Positions 35,733 through 45,960 are shown, counted from the first letter of the stretch. The stretch: DNA of 64,000 nt from Candidatus Gastranaerophilales bacterium (GCA_944323695.1 CALUTI010000002.1:1-64000); one strand, 5' to 3'. Numbers and translations are program-made. The notes: generated by a model from the letters alone, not told the origin.

Positions 35733-37493
35733 TTATGCCTTTACCATTTCATTAATTGGTAAAGTGAATCCGAATGTTGAACCTTCTCCGATTTTGGAAT
35801 TTACAAAAACTTTTCCGTTATGATGTTTTTCAATTGTTGTTTTTACAAGGTGCAGGCCGAGTCCCGTTCCTTTTATAGTATGTGTGTCATTTTCCACGCG
35901 GTAAAATCTGTCAAATATTTTCTTTTGATGCTCCTGTGAAATCCCGCAGCCTTCATCCTGAACAGTTACAACAATGTCATTTTCAGAGCCTTTATAGGTG
36001 CGTACCCGAATTGATTTTCCTTCCGGTGAATATTTTATCGCGTTTGACAAAAGATTGCGCAAAGCGCGTTCTATACTGTCATAATTGAATAAAATTTCAG
36101 GAATATTTTCTTCTTTGGAAACTTCTATTGTAATATTTTTTTCCTGCGCAAGAATTTGGATTTGATTTACGCAATTTTCAACAAGCTGTGTTATATCATT
36201 GTATGATTTGTCAAGTTCTGCATCTGAATCCAGTCTTGAAAAATCAAGAATATCATTTACCATATTTTGAAGCCGTATAATTTCATTGTTAATTGTTCCG
36301 ATGAATTCCTTTTGGGTTTCGTAATCAAACTCGTTCCCCATAGTATAGAGGGTATCTATGTAGCTTCTTAACACAGTAACAGGTGTTCTCAATTCATGTG
36401 AAACATTTGAAATGAATTGAGATTTCATCAAATCCATTTCTGTTTCTTTTGTAACGTCAATAAGCACGATAATGTACCCTACGTATTCCCCGCTTCTTGT
36501 GTACATCGGAGAAATAATAGATTTTATTATGCGTTTGTCGACCGTAATATTAAATGTTACAAATTTATTTTCGCTTGATTTGAATTCTTCAATTTTATCT
36601 TTAAAACAGAAATTACCTTCCGTATCAATGTAGTTTTGTATTGAAGTATTAAGCATCTGGCTTTCTTCAACTTCCAGAAGGTTTTGGGCGTGATTGTTTA
36701 CAAGTACAACAGTATCGTTGTTATCGCATACAACAACACCGTTTGCTATACTCATTAATACAGCTTCAAGTTTATTTCGTTCAAGTGTAAGCTGTTCAAT
36801 ATTTTGTTCTTCATACAGGTGAAGTCTTGCTGACATATCGTTGAAGGAGTTAAAAAGCTCCTGAACTTCATTACTTACGTTTTCGCCTTCAATTTTGTAG
36901 CCGAAGTTTCCGGAAGAAATTTTTTGCACACCGTCGTGAAGAATTCTGAGTTCACGTGTTATAAGATAGGTATTTATTAAAATTACAAAAGCAAACACAA
37001 GCCATGCAACCGCAAATACAAAAAGCAGCGAGGCACGGGTTGTTGAAGATATCTGGCTTATGATATTGCCTGATAGCCCTACTGTAACCGAACCTATCGG
37101 AGAATTACTTACCATATCGGTCAAGGGTGAGCTGACGGTTATATTTGGCTTTTGGGAACTCTTATGAGATTCATTTTTGCCTGAATATATTATCTTGCCG
37201 TCTTTGTCCGTAAATTCTATGAAAACTATATCGTTGTGGCTTTTTAAAATACTGTCGGTGTGTGATTTCAGAGTATTATAAATTTCATCCTGCGGAATAT
37301 TTTTAGTAATTTCATTACTTTCAATTGCAAGGGTTTTTGAAATTACCTGACCGAAATTCTGGTAGCCTTCATTGAGTTTTTTCTGGATATTCAAAACAGA
37401 AAAAACAGCTATTGCCATAATCAGTAAGGTGCTTAAAAGTAATCCGAATATAATAAGCCGGTTTTGAGTTGTTAAACTTACCTTTTTATCCAT
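35733..37493 (-). CDS. Membrane sensor histidine kinase (HAMP-PAS-HisKA-HATPase)
   Basis: 586 residues. Transmembrane helices at ~13-34 and ~154-178 flank a ~115-residue extracytoplasmic sensor; a HAMP domain (~180-230), a PAS domain (~240-345), the HisKA dimerisation helix with phospho-acceptor H366 in FISNVSHELRTP, and an HATPase domain with N, G1 (DEGCGIS) and G2 (GTGLGLHLV) boxes follow. The layout is that of WalK/PhoR kinases. No response regulator gene is adjacent, so it is an orphan here. The -10 TATAAT (37505-37500) with TTGCTC 17 bases upstream lies exactly 6 bases before the ATG, with no Shine-Dalgarno. Confidence 0.94.
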   Translation of the reverse strand: MDKKVSLTTQNRLIIFGLLLSTLLIMAIAVFSVLNIQKKLNEGYQNFGQVISKTLAIESNEITKNIPQDEIYNTLKSHTDSILKSHNDIVFIEFTDKDGKIIYSGKNESHKSSQKPNITVSSPLTDMVSNSPIGSVTVGLSGNIISQISSTTRASLLFVFAVAWLVFAFVILINTYLITRELRILHDGVQKISSGNFGYKIEGENVSNEVQELFNSFNDMSARLHLYEEQNIEQLTLERNKLEAVLMSIANGVVVCDNNDTVVLVNNHAQNLLEVEESQMLNTSIQNYIDTEGNFCFKDKIEEFKSSENKFVTFNITVDKRIIKSIISPMYTRSGEYVGYIIVLIDVTKETEMDLMKSQFISNVSHELRTPVTVLRSYIDTLYTMGNEFDYETQKEFIGTINNEIIRLQNMVNDILDFSRLDSDAELDKSYNDITQLVENCVNQIQILAQEKNITIEVSKEENIPEILFNYDSIERALRNLLSNAIKYSPEGKSIRVRTYKGSENDIVVTVQDEGCGISQEHQKKIFDRFYRVENDTHTIKGTGLGLHLVKTTIEKHHNGKVFVNSKIGEGSTFGFTLPINEMVKA

Positions 37494-37512
37494 ACAAAAA
37501 TTATACCACTAT

Positions 37513-38889
37513 TTATCCGCGTGAGCAAATAGTTCTTGCAACATGAACACCTGAGGCGGAGGCCTGAATTAATCCTCTTGTTACCCCTGCGCCGTCGCCG
37601 ATTGCAAAAAGATTTTTCACGCCTTCTGTTTCAAGTTCATCGGTTAATTTTACTCTTGCAGAGTAGAATTTAACCTCAATACCGTAAAGAAGGGTGTATC
37701 TTGATGCTGTACCCGGTGCAATTTTATCAAGTGCAAAGAGCATTTCTTTTATGCTTGTCAATTGTCTGTACGGAATTACAAGGCTTAAATCCCCCGGGGT
37801 TGCGCAAGTCAGAGTAGGTGTTATGACGCTTGCTTTAATTCTTTCGGGTGTTGAACGTCTTCCGTCTAAGAGATCTCCGAATCTTTGAACCAAAATCCCT
37901 CCGCCAAGCATATTTGCAAGACTTGCGATATGTTGACCGTACTGGATAGGCTCTTTAAACGGTTCTGTGAATTTTTCACTTACTAAAAGTGCAAAATTGG
38001 TATTCGGAGTTTTGTAATTAGCATAGCTGTGACCGTTAACCGTTGCGATACCGTTGTAATTTTCCTGAACAACTTCGCCGTTCGGGTTCATACAGAAGGT
38101 TCTGACTTCATCTCCAAATGTTGGTGAATGATAAATAAGCTTTGATTCATAAAGTTTTGAGGTTAAAGGCTCAAATACAGGTGCTGGTAATTCTACACGG
38201 ACACCGACATCAACAGCGTTGTTAACCATACCGATTTTGTGGTCTGCAAATTCTTTTGTAAGCCAATCAGCGCCTTCTCTACCCGGTGCAATAATTGTAT
38301 ATTGAGCGCAAATTGTTTCGCCGTTGCTTAATTTAATACCTTTTACCTGTTCGCATTCTACAATAAGGCTTTCGGCAGAAACATTATTCAAAATTGTAAT
38401 TCTTTCATCCAGATAATCCTGCATAGCTTTTAAAACATCAAGGCTTCTTTCTGTGCCCAGATGTCTTACCGGAGAATGTACAAGTTTTAATTCAGCAAGC
38501 ACTGCCTGATGCTCAAGCTCATGGAATGTTTTCATATCAGTTCCGAAAACTTCTTCCGTGGCTCCGAATTTTAGGTATAATTTATCTGAATAATCAATTA
38601 ATTCTTCGGCTTGCTTTCTTGTCATGTAGTCAACAAGGTTGCCGCCCACGTCAGGCGTAAGCGTAAGTTTTCCGTCAGAAAAAGCACCTGCGCCGCCCCA
38701 GCCGCATAAGAGTCCGCAGCGTTTACAGTTTACGCACTTTGGTGACCCTTCACGCAAAGGACATTTTCTAACTTCTATTTTTTGACCTTTTTCTACTAAA
38801 ATTACTTTCCAATCAGGTTTAAGCTTTGTTATTTCAAGCGCGGCAAATATTCCGGCCGGTCCTGCTCCTATTATGGCTACATTATACAT
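37513..38889 (-). CDS. FAD-dependent oxidoreductase (COG2509-type)
   Basis: 458 residues with an N-terminal Rossmann FAD motif (AIIGAGPAGIFAAL), a cysteine-rich stretch (CPLREGSPKCVNCKRCGLLCG) near residues 43-65 followed by WGGAGAFSDGKL, and a C-terminal FAD-contacting FAIGDGAGVTRGLIQ. The family is widespread in anaerobes, but its substrate is not established. The six cysteines (CX10CX2CX2CX3C) could bind a metal or iron-sulfur centre. GGAGAG precedes the start. Apparently a single gene. Confidence 0.88.
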   Translation of the reverse strand: MYNVAIIGAGPAGIFAALEITKLKPDWKVILVEKGQKIEVRKCPLREGSPKCVNCKRCGLLCGWGGAGAFSDGKLTLTPDVGGNLVDYMTRKQAEELIDYSDKLYLKFGATEEVFGTDMKTFHELEHQAVLAELKLVHSPVRHLGTERSLDVLKAMQDYLDERITILNNVSAESLIVECEQVKGIKLSNGETICAQYTIIAPGREGADWLTKEFADHKIGMVNNAVDVGVRVELPAPVFEPLTSKLYESKLIYHSPTFGDEVRTFCMNPNGEVVQENYNGIATVNGHSYANYKTPNTNFALLVSEKFTEPFKEPIQYGQHIASLANMLGGGILVQRFGDLLDGRRSTPERIKASVITPTLTCATPGDLSLVIPYRQLTSIKEMLFALDKIAPGTASRYTLLYGIEVKFYSARVKLTDELETEGVKNLFAIGDGAGVTRGLIQASASGVHVARTICSRG

Positions 38890-38966
38890 CTTTCTCTCCG
38901 ATATTTTCTCAACCAGTTAAATATAACTTAAAAATATTTATTTTAAAAGGTTTTGTGAAGATTTTG

Positions 38967-39596
38967 TTAACCTTGATTTCTGTCACTGAAGCTTATCTTT
39001 TCAAGAATAACTTTTGTGTCTTCTTTCCCTTTAACTTTATGCGGTTTTGTAGTTATTTGAACATCCATTTGCTGATATTCGCCGAATTTTTGCAACGTTG
39101 TGGTGGAAAAAGCTTCTTTTATTCTCAAGTCAAGATTATTTCCGACGGCTTTTACATAGTCCCAATAATTTTTTTTGGCTGCTTCAAGTCTTGGTGAAGT
39201 GCCTATTCCGTATATTTTGCAATCACTGCGTGCTCTGCCGATTTCCCGTCCGAGGTCGGAGATGTTTTCGGAAGGCTTCCCTGTTACAATGTATCCGCGG
39301 CCTACTCTATCATATATTATTTTAAAAAATTTTGACGCGGTAAGCTTTTGTTCTGCAACTATACTGTTGTAGCCGTGATATGCTCTTGCATACTTGTAAT
39401 CATTATCCATTACAGCAAGCTGTGACGCTATCGGTCTAAATTCGGGTTTATCCTTAAGCGGTCCTGCAAGGCCGTCAATAACATTGTGGCAGGTTTTTCT
39501 GACTATATTTTTGTCAAAAACTTCTTTACCGTCTTTTAGAACCCTAACAGGTATCACACCCGAAAAGCTTATATTATTTGTAGCTTTGACCTGCAT
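38967..39596 (-). CDS. Hypothetical protein with N-terminal F-x-G motif
   Basis: 209 residues from the ATG at 39596, preceded by AAAGGTG. It begins MQVKATNNISFSGVIPV, the same N-terminal layout as the other F-x-G proteins of the window, followed by a soluble mixed alpha/beta sequence with SQLAVMDNDYKYARAYHGYNS-type segments. No known domain, signal peptide or membrane helix. Function unknown. Confidence 0.7.
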   Translation of the reverse strand: MQVKATNNISFSGVIPVRVLKDGKEVFDKNIVRKTCHNVIDGLAGPLKDKPEFRPIASQLAVMDNDYKYARAYHGYNSIVAEQKLTASKFFKIIYDRVGRGYIVTGKPSENISDLGREIGRARSDCKIYGIGTSPRLEAAKKNYWDYVKAVGNNLDLRIKEAFSTTTLQKFGEYQQMDVQITTKPHKVKGKEDTKVILEKISFSDRNQG

Positions 39597-39665
39597 AACA
39601 ATCACCTTTTTTTATCTTAAAAACACTGAAAGCTAAATTTGCTACAAACTTAGTAATTCTTTACA

Positions 39666-40976
39666 TTATTTGGCAATATTCATATTATGTTCAATAACGC
39701 TTATAAGTTCCATTACATCCTGCGACGGCTGAATCTTTTCCGCAAGCTTTGCATATTCAAGCGCAGCATCGTATTTTTTTACATTCATATAAATATAGGC
39801 ATAATTATAGTAAATTATGAATTTTTCATTATCGGTGTTCGCGTTATCAAGTGCATTTTCCAGAGCAGCAAGTGCTTTTTTATATTGTTTTAAATCCGCA
39901 TAGGCACCGGCAAGGTTAATATATCCTACTGCAAGATTTGGTGAGGATTTTATATAGTCCATTGCTTCTTCAAGTTTTTTTTGTGCTATTTCTTCCCTGC
40001 TGCCAAGTATTATTGGTGTGAAGATTAATCCTTTTTTGTTTTCTGGGAATTTATCTGTTATTGTCGGCTCCAGCATATACAAAAGAGTCATTGTGTTGAC
40101 ATCATTACCTGAAAGATAATGGAAATCTTCGCGGTAAGGCGTGAAAATGCTGTCATTTTCCTGAGTTTGCATATACATTAAGTCATTTGTGCTGTAGCTG
40201 TGCCCCATAATCCCGAGTGCATGACCCAATTCATGCAGTACAACATTATAAATTTCCTTGTCTGAAAAATATTCTCCAACAGGATTTTTGTCATAAAGTG
40301 TTATTGTCATATTTTTCAGTTTATGCCCGGAGATTTTTGGACTTGTGTATCCTACAACAAATTTACAATAGCCATTGTCGTCACAAACGTTATCAGGCAT
40401 TTGCGCCAATAAAATTAAAATCTCAGCCTTAGACTTTTTATCAGTTGTTTCAAAGCTTACAAAATCCACTGATTTGTCCCACTGGCTCAATGCTCTTGAA
40501 ATTGCGGATTTATAATAGTCCGGAAGAGTCTGTAAGTTTTCGGTGTCTATATAAACCTTTAGCGGAAATGAATTTTTATTCCATCTGATAATATTAGCAT
40601 CAGATGGTGCTTGTTCTATGTAATTGTTGCCGATATTTTCGTGAATATTGCGTTTCCATTCAGCAATTTTCTCTTTAGCAAGAAAATTCGCACTGTCATC
40701 TTTATCATCGTTAGCTATTTTATACATTAATTTTTGGACTTTGTATGTAGGTTTCAGCTCAGCAAGTGATTTTACAAAGTAGTATCTGTAATCCTGATTA
40801 TCAGGCTGAAAAATCAAGGCTTTTTTCAGGTAATTGATAGCGGATGCGTAATTTTTATCATTATATAATGCAATGCCGCGCCAGAAAAGAATTTTAGGCG
40901 TTAAAATTGTTGTTATGCAGTATGCTGCAATAATTACAATAATACCTAAAAATAAATCTTTAGTTTTCAGGCTCAT
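39666..40976 (-). CDS. TPR-flanked matrixin-like zinc metalloprotease
   Basis: 436 residues: an N-terminal membrane anchor (~8-28), a TPR unit (~35-75), a metzincin-like catalytic domain with VVLHELGHALGIMGHS (H248, E249, H252, third ligand H259 in HExxHxxGxxxH) and a Met-turn LMYMQ at 266-270, then a C-terminal TPR pair (~350-425). Expected to act outside the cytoplasmic membrane. It overlaps scpB by 17 bases and so is the last gene of the smc-scpA-scpB operon, an unexpected association. Confidence 0.88.
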   Translation of the reverse strand: MSLKTKDLFLGIIVIIAAYCITTILTPKILFWRGIALYNDKNYASAINYLKKALIFQPDNQDYRYYFVKSLAELKPTYKVQKLMYKIANDDKDDSANFLAKEKIAEWKRNIHENIGNNYIEQAPSDANIIRWNKNSFPLKVYIDTENLQTLPDYYKSAISRALSQWDKSVDFVSFETTDKKSKAEILILLAQMPDNVCDDNGYCKFVVGYTSPKISGHKLKNMTITLYDKNPVGEYFSDKEIYNVVLHELGHALGIMGHSYSTNDLMYMQTQENDSIFTPYREDFHYLSGNDVNTMTLLYMLEPTITDKFPENKKGLIFTPIILGSREEIAQKKLEEAMDYIKSSPNLAVGYINLAGAYADLKQYKKALAALENALDNANTDNEKFIIYYNYAYIYMNVKKYDAALEYAKLAEKIQPSQDVMELISVIEHNMNIAK

Positions 40977-41478
40977 CCTCTATCCTTTTTTCCAAATCCA
41001 GCATTTTTGCAAGCGCTTTTGTATCGCCTTTTAATTTGAAATATTCCGCAAATTTTGGTGTGGTTTTTAAATTATAGCTTCTGCCGTTTTTATCTTTTGT
41101 TCTTGAAATCAAACCTTTTTCAAGAAGTTCCTGCACATGTTCATAAGCATTTGACCCGCGCATATCTTTCAAAACGGTTTGTCTTATGGGTTCTTTAAGT
41201 GCTATAACTGAAAGCGTCCTTAACACAGCCGGTTTTAATTCAACAGGGCAAAGCTTTTCCACTATATCCATATGTTCTTCTTTAACCTGAAGAATATATC
41301 CGTTTTCGTCGTCAATTTCCAATGCGCCGTCACGTGAGGAGTAATCCATAATCAAATCAAGTAAAGCTTCTTCGACAGCCTCGGTATCCGTATCAAGGAT
41401 TTCAGCGATTTCTTTTGCGCTTAAGGCTTTTGCTGTCGTAAACAAAACAGCTTCAATTCTGGATTTCAGCTGTTCCAT
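40960..41478 (-). CDS. scpB: Segregation and condensation protein B
   Basis: Winged-helix kleisin-interacting subunit of the SMC condensin; 172 residues. Family features include the N-terminal IEAVLFTTAKALSAKEIAE and AVLRTLSVIALKEPIRQT, then GRSYNLKTTPKFAEYF. The start overlaps scpA by 26 bases. Confidence 0.93.
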   Translation of the reverse strand: MEQLKSRIEAVLFTTAKALSAKEIAEILDTDTEAVEEALLDLIMDYSSRDGALEIDDENGYILQVKEEHMDIVEKLCPVELKPAVLRTLSVIALKEPIRQTVLKDMRGSNAYEHVQELLEKGLISRTKDKNGRSYNLKTTPKFAEYFKLKGDTKALAKMLDLEKRIEDEPEN

Positions 41479-42331
41479 TTTCTGCTCCTTCCTCTGCTTG
41501 TTCGTATTCTGTGCCTGCCAGGTCTGATTTTTCCCCCTTTACAACATATAAATCCGAATAAAATTCGTCCTGCTTGAGGTCGTAATCAGTTTCTGCAGTT
41601 AAAAATAAAAGGGCTATATAAGCGCTTATTTTATCCATTCCGAGCAAAGTAAGCTCTTTTAATTCAATTTTTTCTTCGTGTTCAAAAATTTGTGACAAAT
41701 TTTCTTTTAACTTCAAAACGCAGTCTTCAATATATTCTTCGTGTGCCAGATTTATGATGTCATCAGGTGTAAATCTTGAATAAGACTGTACACGGCGCTT
41801 TGCACGTTCATGTGCCTGCTGAAGTGATTGTTTTTTCTCTAATTTTTCATAAAATTGCAATTGTCTGATTAAATCGCGCAGGGTTACAACGCGGTTTCTG
41901 TTAAGTCTTACGCTGGTTCTTCTTTGAAGAACGTCATCAATTGATACAATATTACTTGTGGGTGTGAACTCCTCATCTTCCGGATATTCAACGATAAATC
42001 CGTCGTCGTCATATTCAAGGCCTTCCGTGTAATCAGGTTCACCGATTTGCAAAATTTCTTCATTGCCCTCAAGAACATTTGATTTCAGCTTCAAAAGAAC
42101 AGCCGCAAACAAAAATGTTCTGCCGGTTAATCTTAAATTCTGAGATTTCATCTCGCAGATATGCGCAAGATATTTATCGGTAACATCAATTATATCAACA
42201 TTCCATGGGTCAATTTTACCTGCTTTTGCCATAGAGACAAGAATACCGATACCCTCATCTTCGTTTGTCTGAATAAGCTCGGGCAGATTCGCACTGTTAA
42301 TATCGTAATTTATTGCTGCTTGTTCTGTCAT
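41453..42331 (-). CDS. scpA: Segregation and condensation protein A
   Basis: Kleisin that bridges the SMC heads, 292 residues. N-terminal DPWNVDIIDVTDKYL and FLFAAVLLKLKSNVL, and a C-terminal winged helix region (FLTAETDYDLKQDEFYSDL). A long acidic insert in the middle (YDDDGFIVEYPEDEEF) is typical of cyanobacterial-type ScpA. Its start overlaps the smc stop by one base; the two are coupled. Confidence 0.92.
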   Translation of the reverse strand: MTEQAAINYDINSANLPELIQTNEDEGIGILVSMAKAGKIDPWNVDIIDVTDKYLAHICEMKSQNLRLTGRTFLFAAVLLKLKSNVLEGNEEILQIGEPDYTEGLEYDDDGFIVEYPEDEEFTPTSNIVSIDDVLQRRTSVRLNRNRVVTLRDLIRQLQFYEKLEKKQSLQQAHERAKRRVQSYSRFTPDDIINLAHEEYIEDCVLKLKENLSQIFEHEEKIELKELTLLGMDKISAYIALLFLTAETDYDLKQDEFYSDLYVVKGEKSDLAGTEYEQAEEGAENGTAEIQN

Positions 42332-45300
42332 TATTCGTCGTCTCTTAATTTAATCCCTGTAACACGTGTGATGCCTTTTTCTTTTTGAGTTACACCAATT
42401 GTCCTATTAGCTGATTCTATCATAGGTTTGCGGTGACTAACTACTATAAATTGCGTATCTTTTGACTGGCTCTGCACCATATGGGCGATACGTTCAACAT
42501 TCATTGTATCAAGACTGGCATCCACCTCGTCAAATGCGTAGAAAGGTGCCGGCATATATCTTTGAATCGCAAATACAAATGCAAGTGCCGTTAATGATTT
42601 TTCGCCGCCTGACATACTTTCCAGACGCTGAAGTTTTTTGTCTCTGGGTTGTGCTTCTATTGTAAGACCGCCGGATAAAGGATCCTCCGGATTTTCAAGT
42701 TTTAATTCGCCTTCGCCTTCTGAAAGCTGATGGAACACCTCTTTAAAGTTTTCATTTATGTTGTTGTAAGTTTTCATAAATGTTTCTTTTTTAAGCTGTT
42801 CATAGCCGTGCATTCTGTCCAAAATTTCTTTTCTTTCTTTGGAAAGCGTTTCAATTTGGAGTTTTAATTCTTCCTGACGTGCAAGCACTTCTTCGTATGC
42901 CGCGAGTGCACGCATATTTACATCTCCCAACTCTTCCATTCTGCGTTCCAGACGCTGGATTTTGGAAGTTATTTCGTCAATTGAAATATTTACAGGCTCA
43001 AGTTTGTTAATTTCAACACCTGCGTTTTCAAGAACTTCGCGTGCCTGATCCATTTGAGGTTCAAGCTCTCTGCGGCGGGCTTTGAACGATTCAATCTGCT
43101 CTGCTATGCGTTCAATATCCGTTGTTTTAATATGTTTTTGTTTTTCGAGCTCAATTAAATCGTTATTGATTTCGTCGCGTTCTTTAAGAAGTTTGCCGAG
43201 TTTTTCTTCGATTTCGTCAATTTGTTCTTTTAAGCCTTCAATTTTTTGATTTAAGACTTCAATGTCAGCTTTGTACTGTTTTTTGTCCTCTTCAAGCTTG
43301 ACGTTATTTTTTTCGATAGAATCAATTTCTTCGTTTTTGGTGTCAATCAAATTTACATGGAAGGTAATCTGGCGGTTAAGCTCATTGACGTCGTTATTTG
43401 CGTTCATAAGGTTTGTTTGCAGCCGTTTTATTTCAAACTCAACGCCTTCGGTTTTTTCTTTTAATTCTTTTAAGTCTTTATCATTAATAAGTTTTTCGAC
43501 TTCTTCAATTTGGGTTTGGACGATTGAAATTTTTTCCAGAATTTGAACGTGTTTTTCTTCCATTTTGTCAAGAGTTTTGTTCAAATCTTCAATCTTAGGT
43601 GCTGTAATCTTAATTAATTCAGCTTTTTCGTTCAAAATTGTTTCACTTTGAGCGTAATTTGTGTTCATACTGTCAAGTTCAATTTTGGACTTGCTGTATT
43701 CGCTCATTGAGTCGGAATAGTTTGTGCGGACGGTATCAAGTTTTTTCTCAAGTTCTGTTTTTTTGTTTTCAAGAGAAGCTAACTTGTCTTCCATATCTTT
43801 TAATCTGATTTTGAAAGTTTCCAGCTCCGCATCATCATTCTGGCTGAAGCTTAAGCCTGAACGTCTTACCGAACCGCCTGTGATGGAACCGGATTTTTCA
43901 AAAAGTTCGCCCTGAAGGGTTACCATACGGTATCTTCCGATAAGTTTTTTAGCGCATTCCATATCCTCAACAACAAGCGTGTCGCCTACTGCGTAGAAAA
44001 ATGCGTTCAAATATTTGTCATCAAAATCCACAAGATTAATTGCAAAATCTATAACGCCTTTGTCTTTCGGTAATTGAAGTTTCCCCGGCGCACGCTGAAC
44101 TTTGTTAAGCGGAATAAATGTTGCTCTGCCGGCATTTGATGATTTTAAAAGTTCAATTGCAACTGATGCAACATGTTCATCATCAACAACCATGTGGGCC
44201 ATTCTTCCGCCGAATGCTACCTCCATTGCGGTTGAATATTCCTTATCAACAGTCCCTAATTTCACAAGCGGTGCGTGAACCCCTTTGAGGTTTGCACCCA
44301 TAATTGTATCAATTGCGCGCCCGAAATTTGCATCTTCAAATGCCTGTTTTTTGGCTTCCATTGAAGATATTTTTCTGTATGCCATTTGAATATTGTAATT
44401 CAGGTCATTAATTTCATTTTTTGTAGTATCCAAATCGTGGAGTGCATTTTGCTGAATTATTTTAAAATCCTGCAATTCTTTTTCAAGCTGTGCTACAAGC
44501 TCTTTTTTCAGCGCCTGATTTTCACTGAAATTCTGTTTCATTTCCTGAAGTTCAGCCAGTTTTGTTTTGGCTTCCTCAAGGTCTTTTTGAAGATTTTTAA
44601 GCTCATTTTCAAGCGGAAGTCTTTCTTTAATAAGATTATTTTCGCTGTCCTGAAGGTTTTCCAGCTCTTTTCTCAGAGTGTTTCTGCGCTCAATATGCTG
44701 GTCTGCAGTAGCGTTAAGCCCTGTCATATCTTCCAAAATCTTTTTTAATTCTTCGTTTTTATCTGCAATATTTTTTTCTATGATTTTGATTTCATCATTT
44801 TTAAGATTAATTTTTAATTTGAAATCTTCGATTTTTTTGTTAAAGGTTTCAATGCCGTTTTTGGCGTTTTCTATTGAGCGTAAGCCGTCGTGGATTTGCT
44901 TGTCGGCATAAATAGTTGCGTTATTTTTTCTGTCAATTTCACCTTTTAATTCTTCTTCCTGTTTTTTAAGGTTAATCTGCTGCTGTTCGCCTTCTTCTTT
45001 GAGTTTTTCGGAAACTTCCTGATATTTTTGTTTAATCAAAAGCAGGCGTTCATCCAAATCCTTGCTTTTAACTTCTTCTTCTTTTTTCTTTTTGGTGAAT
45101 TCAAGGATATTTTCATGCGCTTGTTCAAGATTTCTTTTTATATCAAAAAATCTTACGGTATTAATCTGTCCTTCCAGAGACGTTTTTTCTTCGCGGAGTT
45201 TCTGGTATTTTAAGGCAACTTCGCGTTCTTCTTTCAGCTGGTCAAGTCTTGCGTCAACTTCATTTAAAATAACTGTGGAACGTTCAACGCGCTGTTCTAC

Positions 45301-45831
45301 GGTTGTTAATTCGTTTGTAGCCTGCTCTATTCTTCTGTCAAAATCCGCAATCCCCGCGATTTCGTCAATAATTTTGCGGCGCTGTCTTGGAGAACAATTT
45401 GTAATCCCCATTACATCCCCTTGCATCATGACGTTGTAGCTGTTAGGGGTTACGTTGTATTTTTCAAGCACGGCATGAATATTTGAAAGTGTTGTAACGC
45501 TGTCATTTAAGTAATATGTACTTGCATAGCCCTGAGTTGATTTGCGGATACGGCGTGCGATACTCAAATCTTTTCCGCCCTCCATGTCGCCAAAGGTTAC
45601 CTTAACCATTGCGTCGTTGCGCTTTGTGTAGGTGGATATGAAATGCGAAAGATTTTCGGCGCGAAGCTCTCCTGCATTTGCAAGTCCGAGTGCAAAAAGT
45701 ACACTGTCAATTATGTTGCTTTTTCCGGAGCCGTTCGGACCTGAAATTGTTGTGAAACCTTTTAACAGTGGTATTTCTGATTTATTTGCAAATGATTTGA
45801 AATTATCAATTTCGAGCTGTTTTATGTACAT
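42331..45831 (-). CDS. smc: Chromosome segregation protein SMC
   Basis: 1166-residue ABC-type ATPase that compacts and segregates the chromosome. N-terminal head with GPNGSGKSNIIDSV (Walker A), two long coiled coils (~170-490 and ~670-1000) around a hinge (~500-650, with GGRMAHMVV and RYRMVTLQGELFE), and a C-terminal head with the signature MSGGEKSLTALAF and Walker B YAFDEVDASLD. First gene of an smc-scpA-scpB operon; in many bacteria smc is encoded apart from scpAB. No convincing Shine-Dalgarno is near the start. Confidence 0.96.
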   Translation of the reverse strand: MYIKQLEIDNFKSFANKSEIPLLKGFTTISGPNGSGKSNIIDSVLFALGLANAGELRAENLSHFISTYTKRNDAMVKVTFGDMEGGKDLSIARRIRKSTQGYASTYYLNDSVTTLSNIHAVLEKYNVTPNSYNVMMQGDVMGITNCSPRQRRKIIDEIAGIADFDRRIEQATNELTTVEQRVERSTVILNEVDARLDQLKEEREVALKYQKLREEKTSLEGQINTVRFFDIKRNLEQAHENILEFTKKKKEEEVKSKDLDERLLLIKQKYQEVSEKLKEEGEQQQINLKKQEEELKGEIDRKNNATIYADKQIHDGLRSIENAKNGIETFNKKIEDFKLKINLKNDEIKIIEKNIADKNEELKKILEDMTGLNATADQHIERRNTLRKELENLQDSENNLIKERLPLENELKNLQKDLEEAKTKLAELQEMKQNFSENQALKKELVAQLEKELQDFKIIQQNALHDLDTTKNEINDLNYNIQMAYRKISSMEAKKQAFEDANFGRAIDTIMGANLKGVHAPLVKLGTVDKEYSTAMEVAFGGRMAHMVVDDEHVASVAIELLKSSNAGRATFIPLNKVQRAPGKLQLPKDKGVIDFAINLVDFDDKYLNAFFYAVGDTLVVEDMECAKKLIGRYRMVTLQGELFEKSGSITGGSVRRSGLSFSQNDDAELETFKIRLKDMEDKLASLENKKTELEKKLDTVRTNYSDSMSEYSKSKIELDSMNTNYAQSETILNEKAELIKITAPKIEDLNKTLDKMEEKHVQILEKISIVQTQIEEVEKLINDKDLKELKEKTEGVEFEIKRLQTNLMNANNDVNELNRQITFHVNLIDTKNEEIDSIEKNNVKLEEDKKQYKADIEVLNQKIEGLKEQIDEIEEKLGKLLKERDEINNDLIELEKQKHIKTTDIERIAEQIESFKARRRELEPQMDQAREVLENAGVEINKLEPVNISIDEITSKIQRLERRMEELGDVNMRALAAYEEVLARQEELKLQIETLSKERKEILDRMHGYEQLKKETFMKTYNNINENFKEVFHQLSEGEGELKLENPEDPLSGGLTIEAQPRDKKLQRLESMSGGEKSLTALAFVFAIQRYMPAPFYAFDEVDASLDTMNVERIAHMVQSQSKDTQFIVVSHRKPMIESANRTIGVTQKEKGITRVTGIKLRDDE

Positions 45832-45960
45832 AAATATATAAATTTCCTACCAAGTCTCATTATTATTGAACTATAACTTTGATGACATGTCAAAATGTTA
45901 AATAAATCTTTACGTTTACAGTTTGTCAAAAACTCCAAATAATGCTATTATTATTTACAA

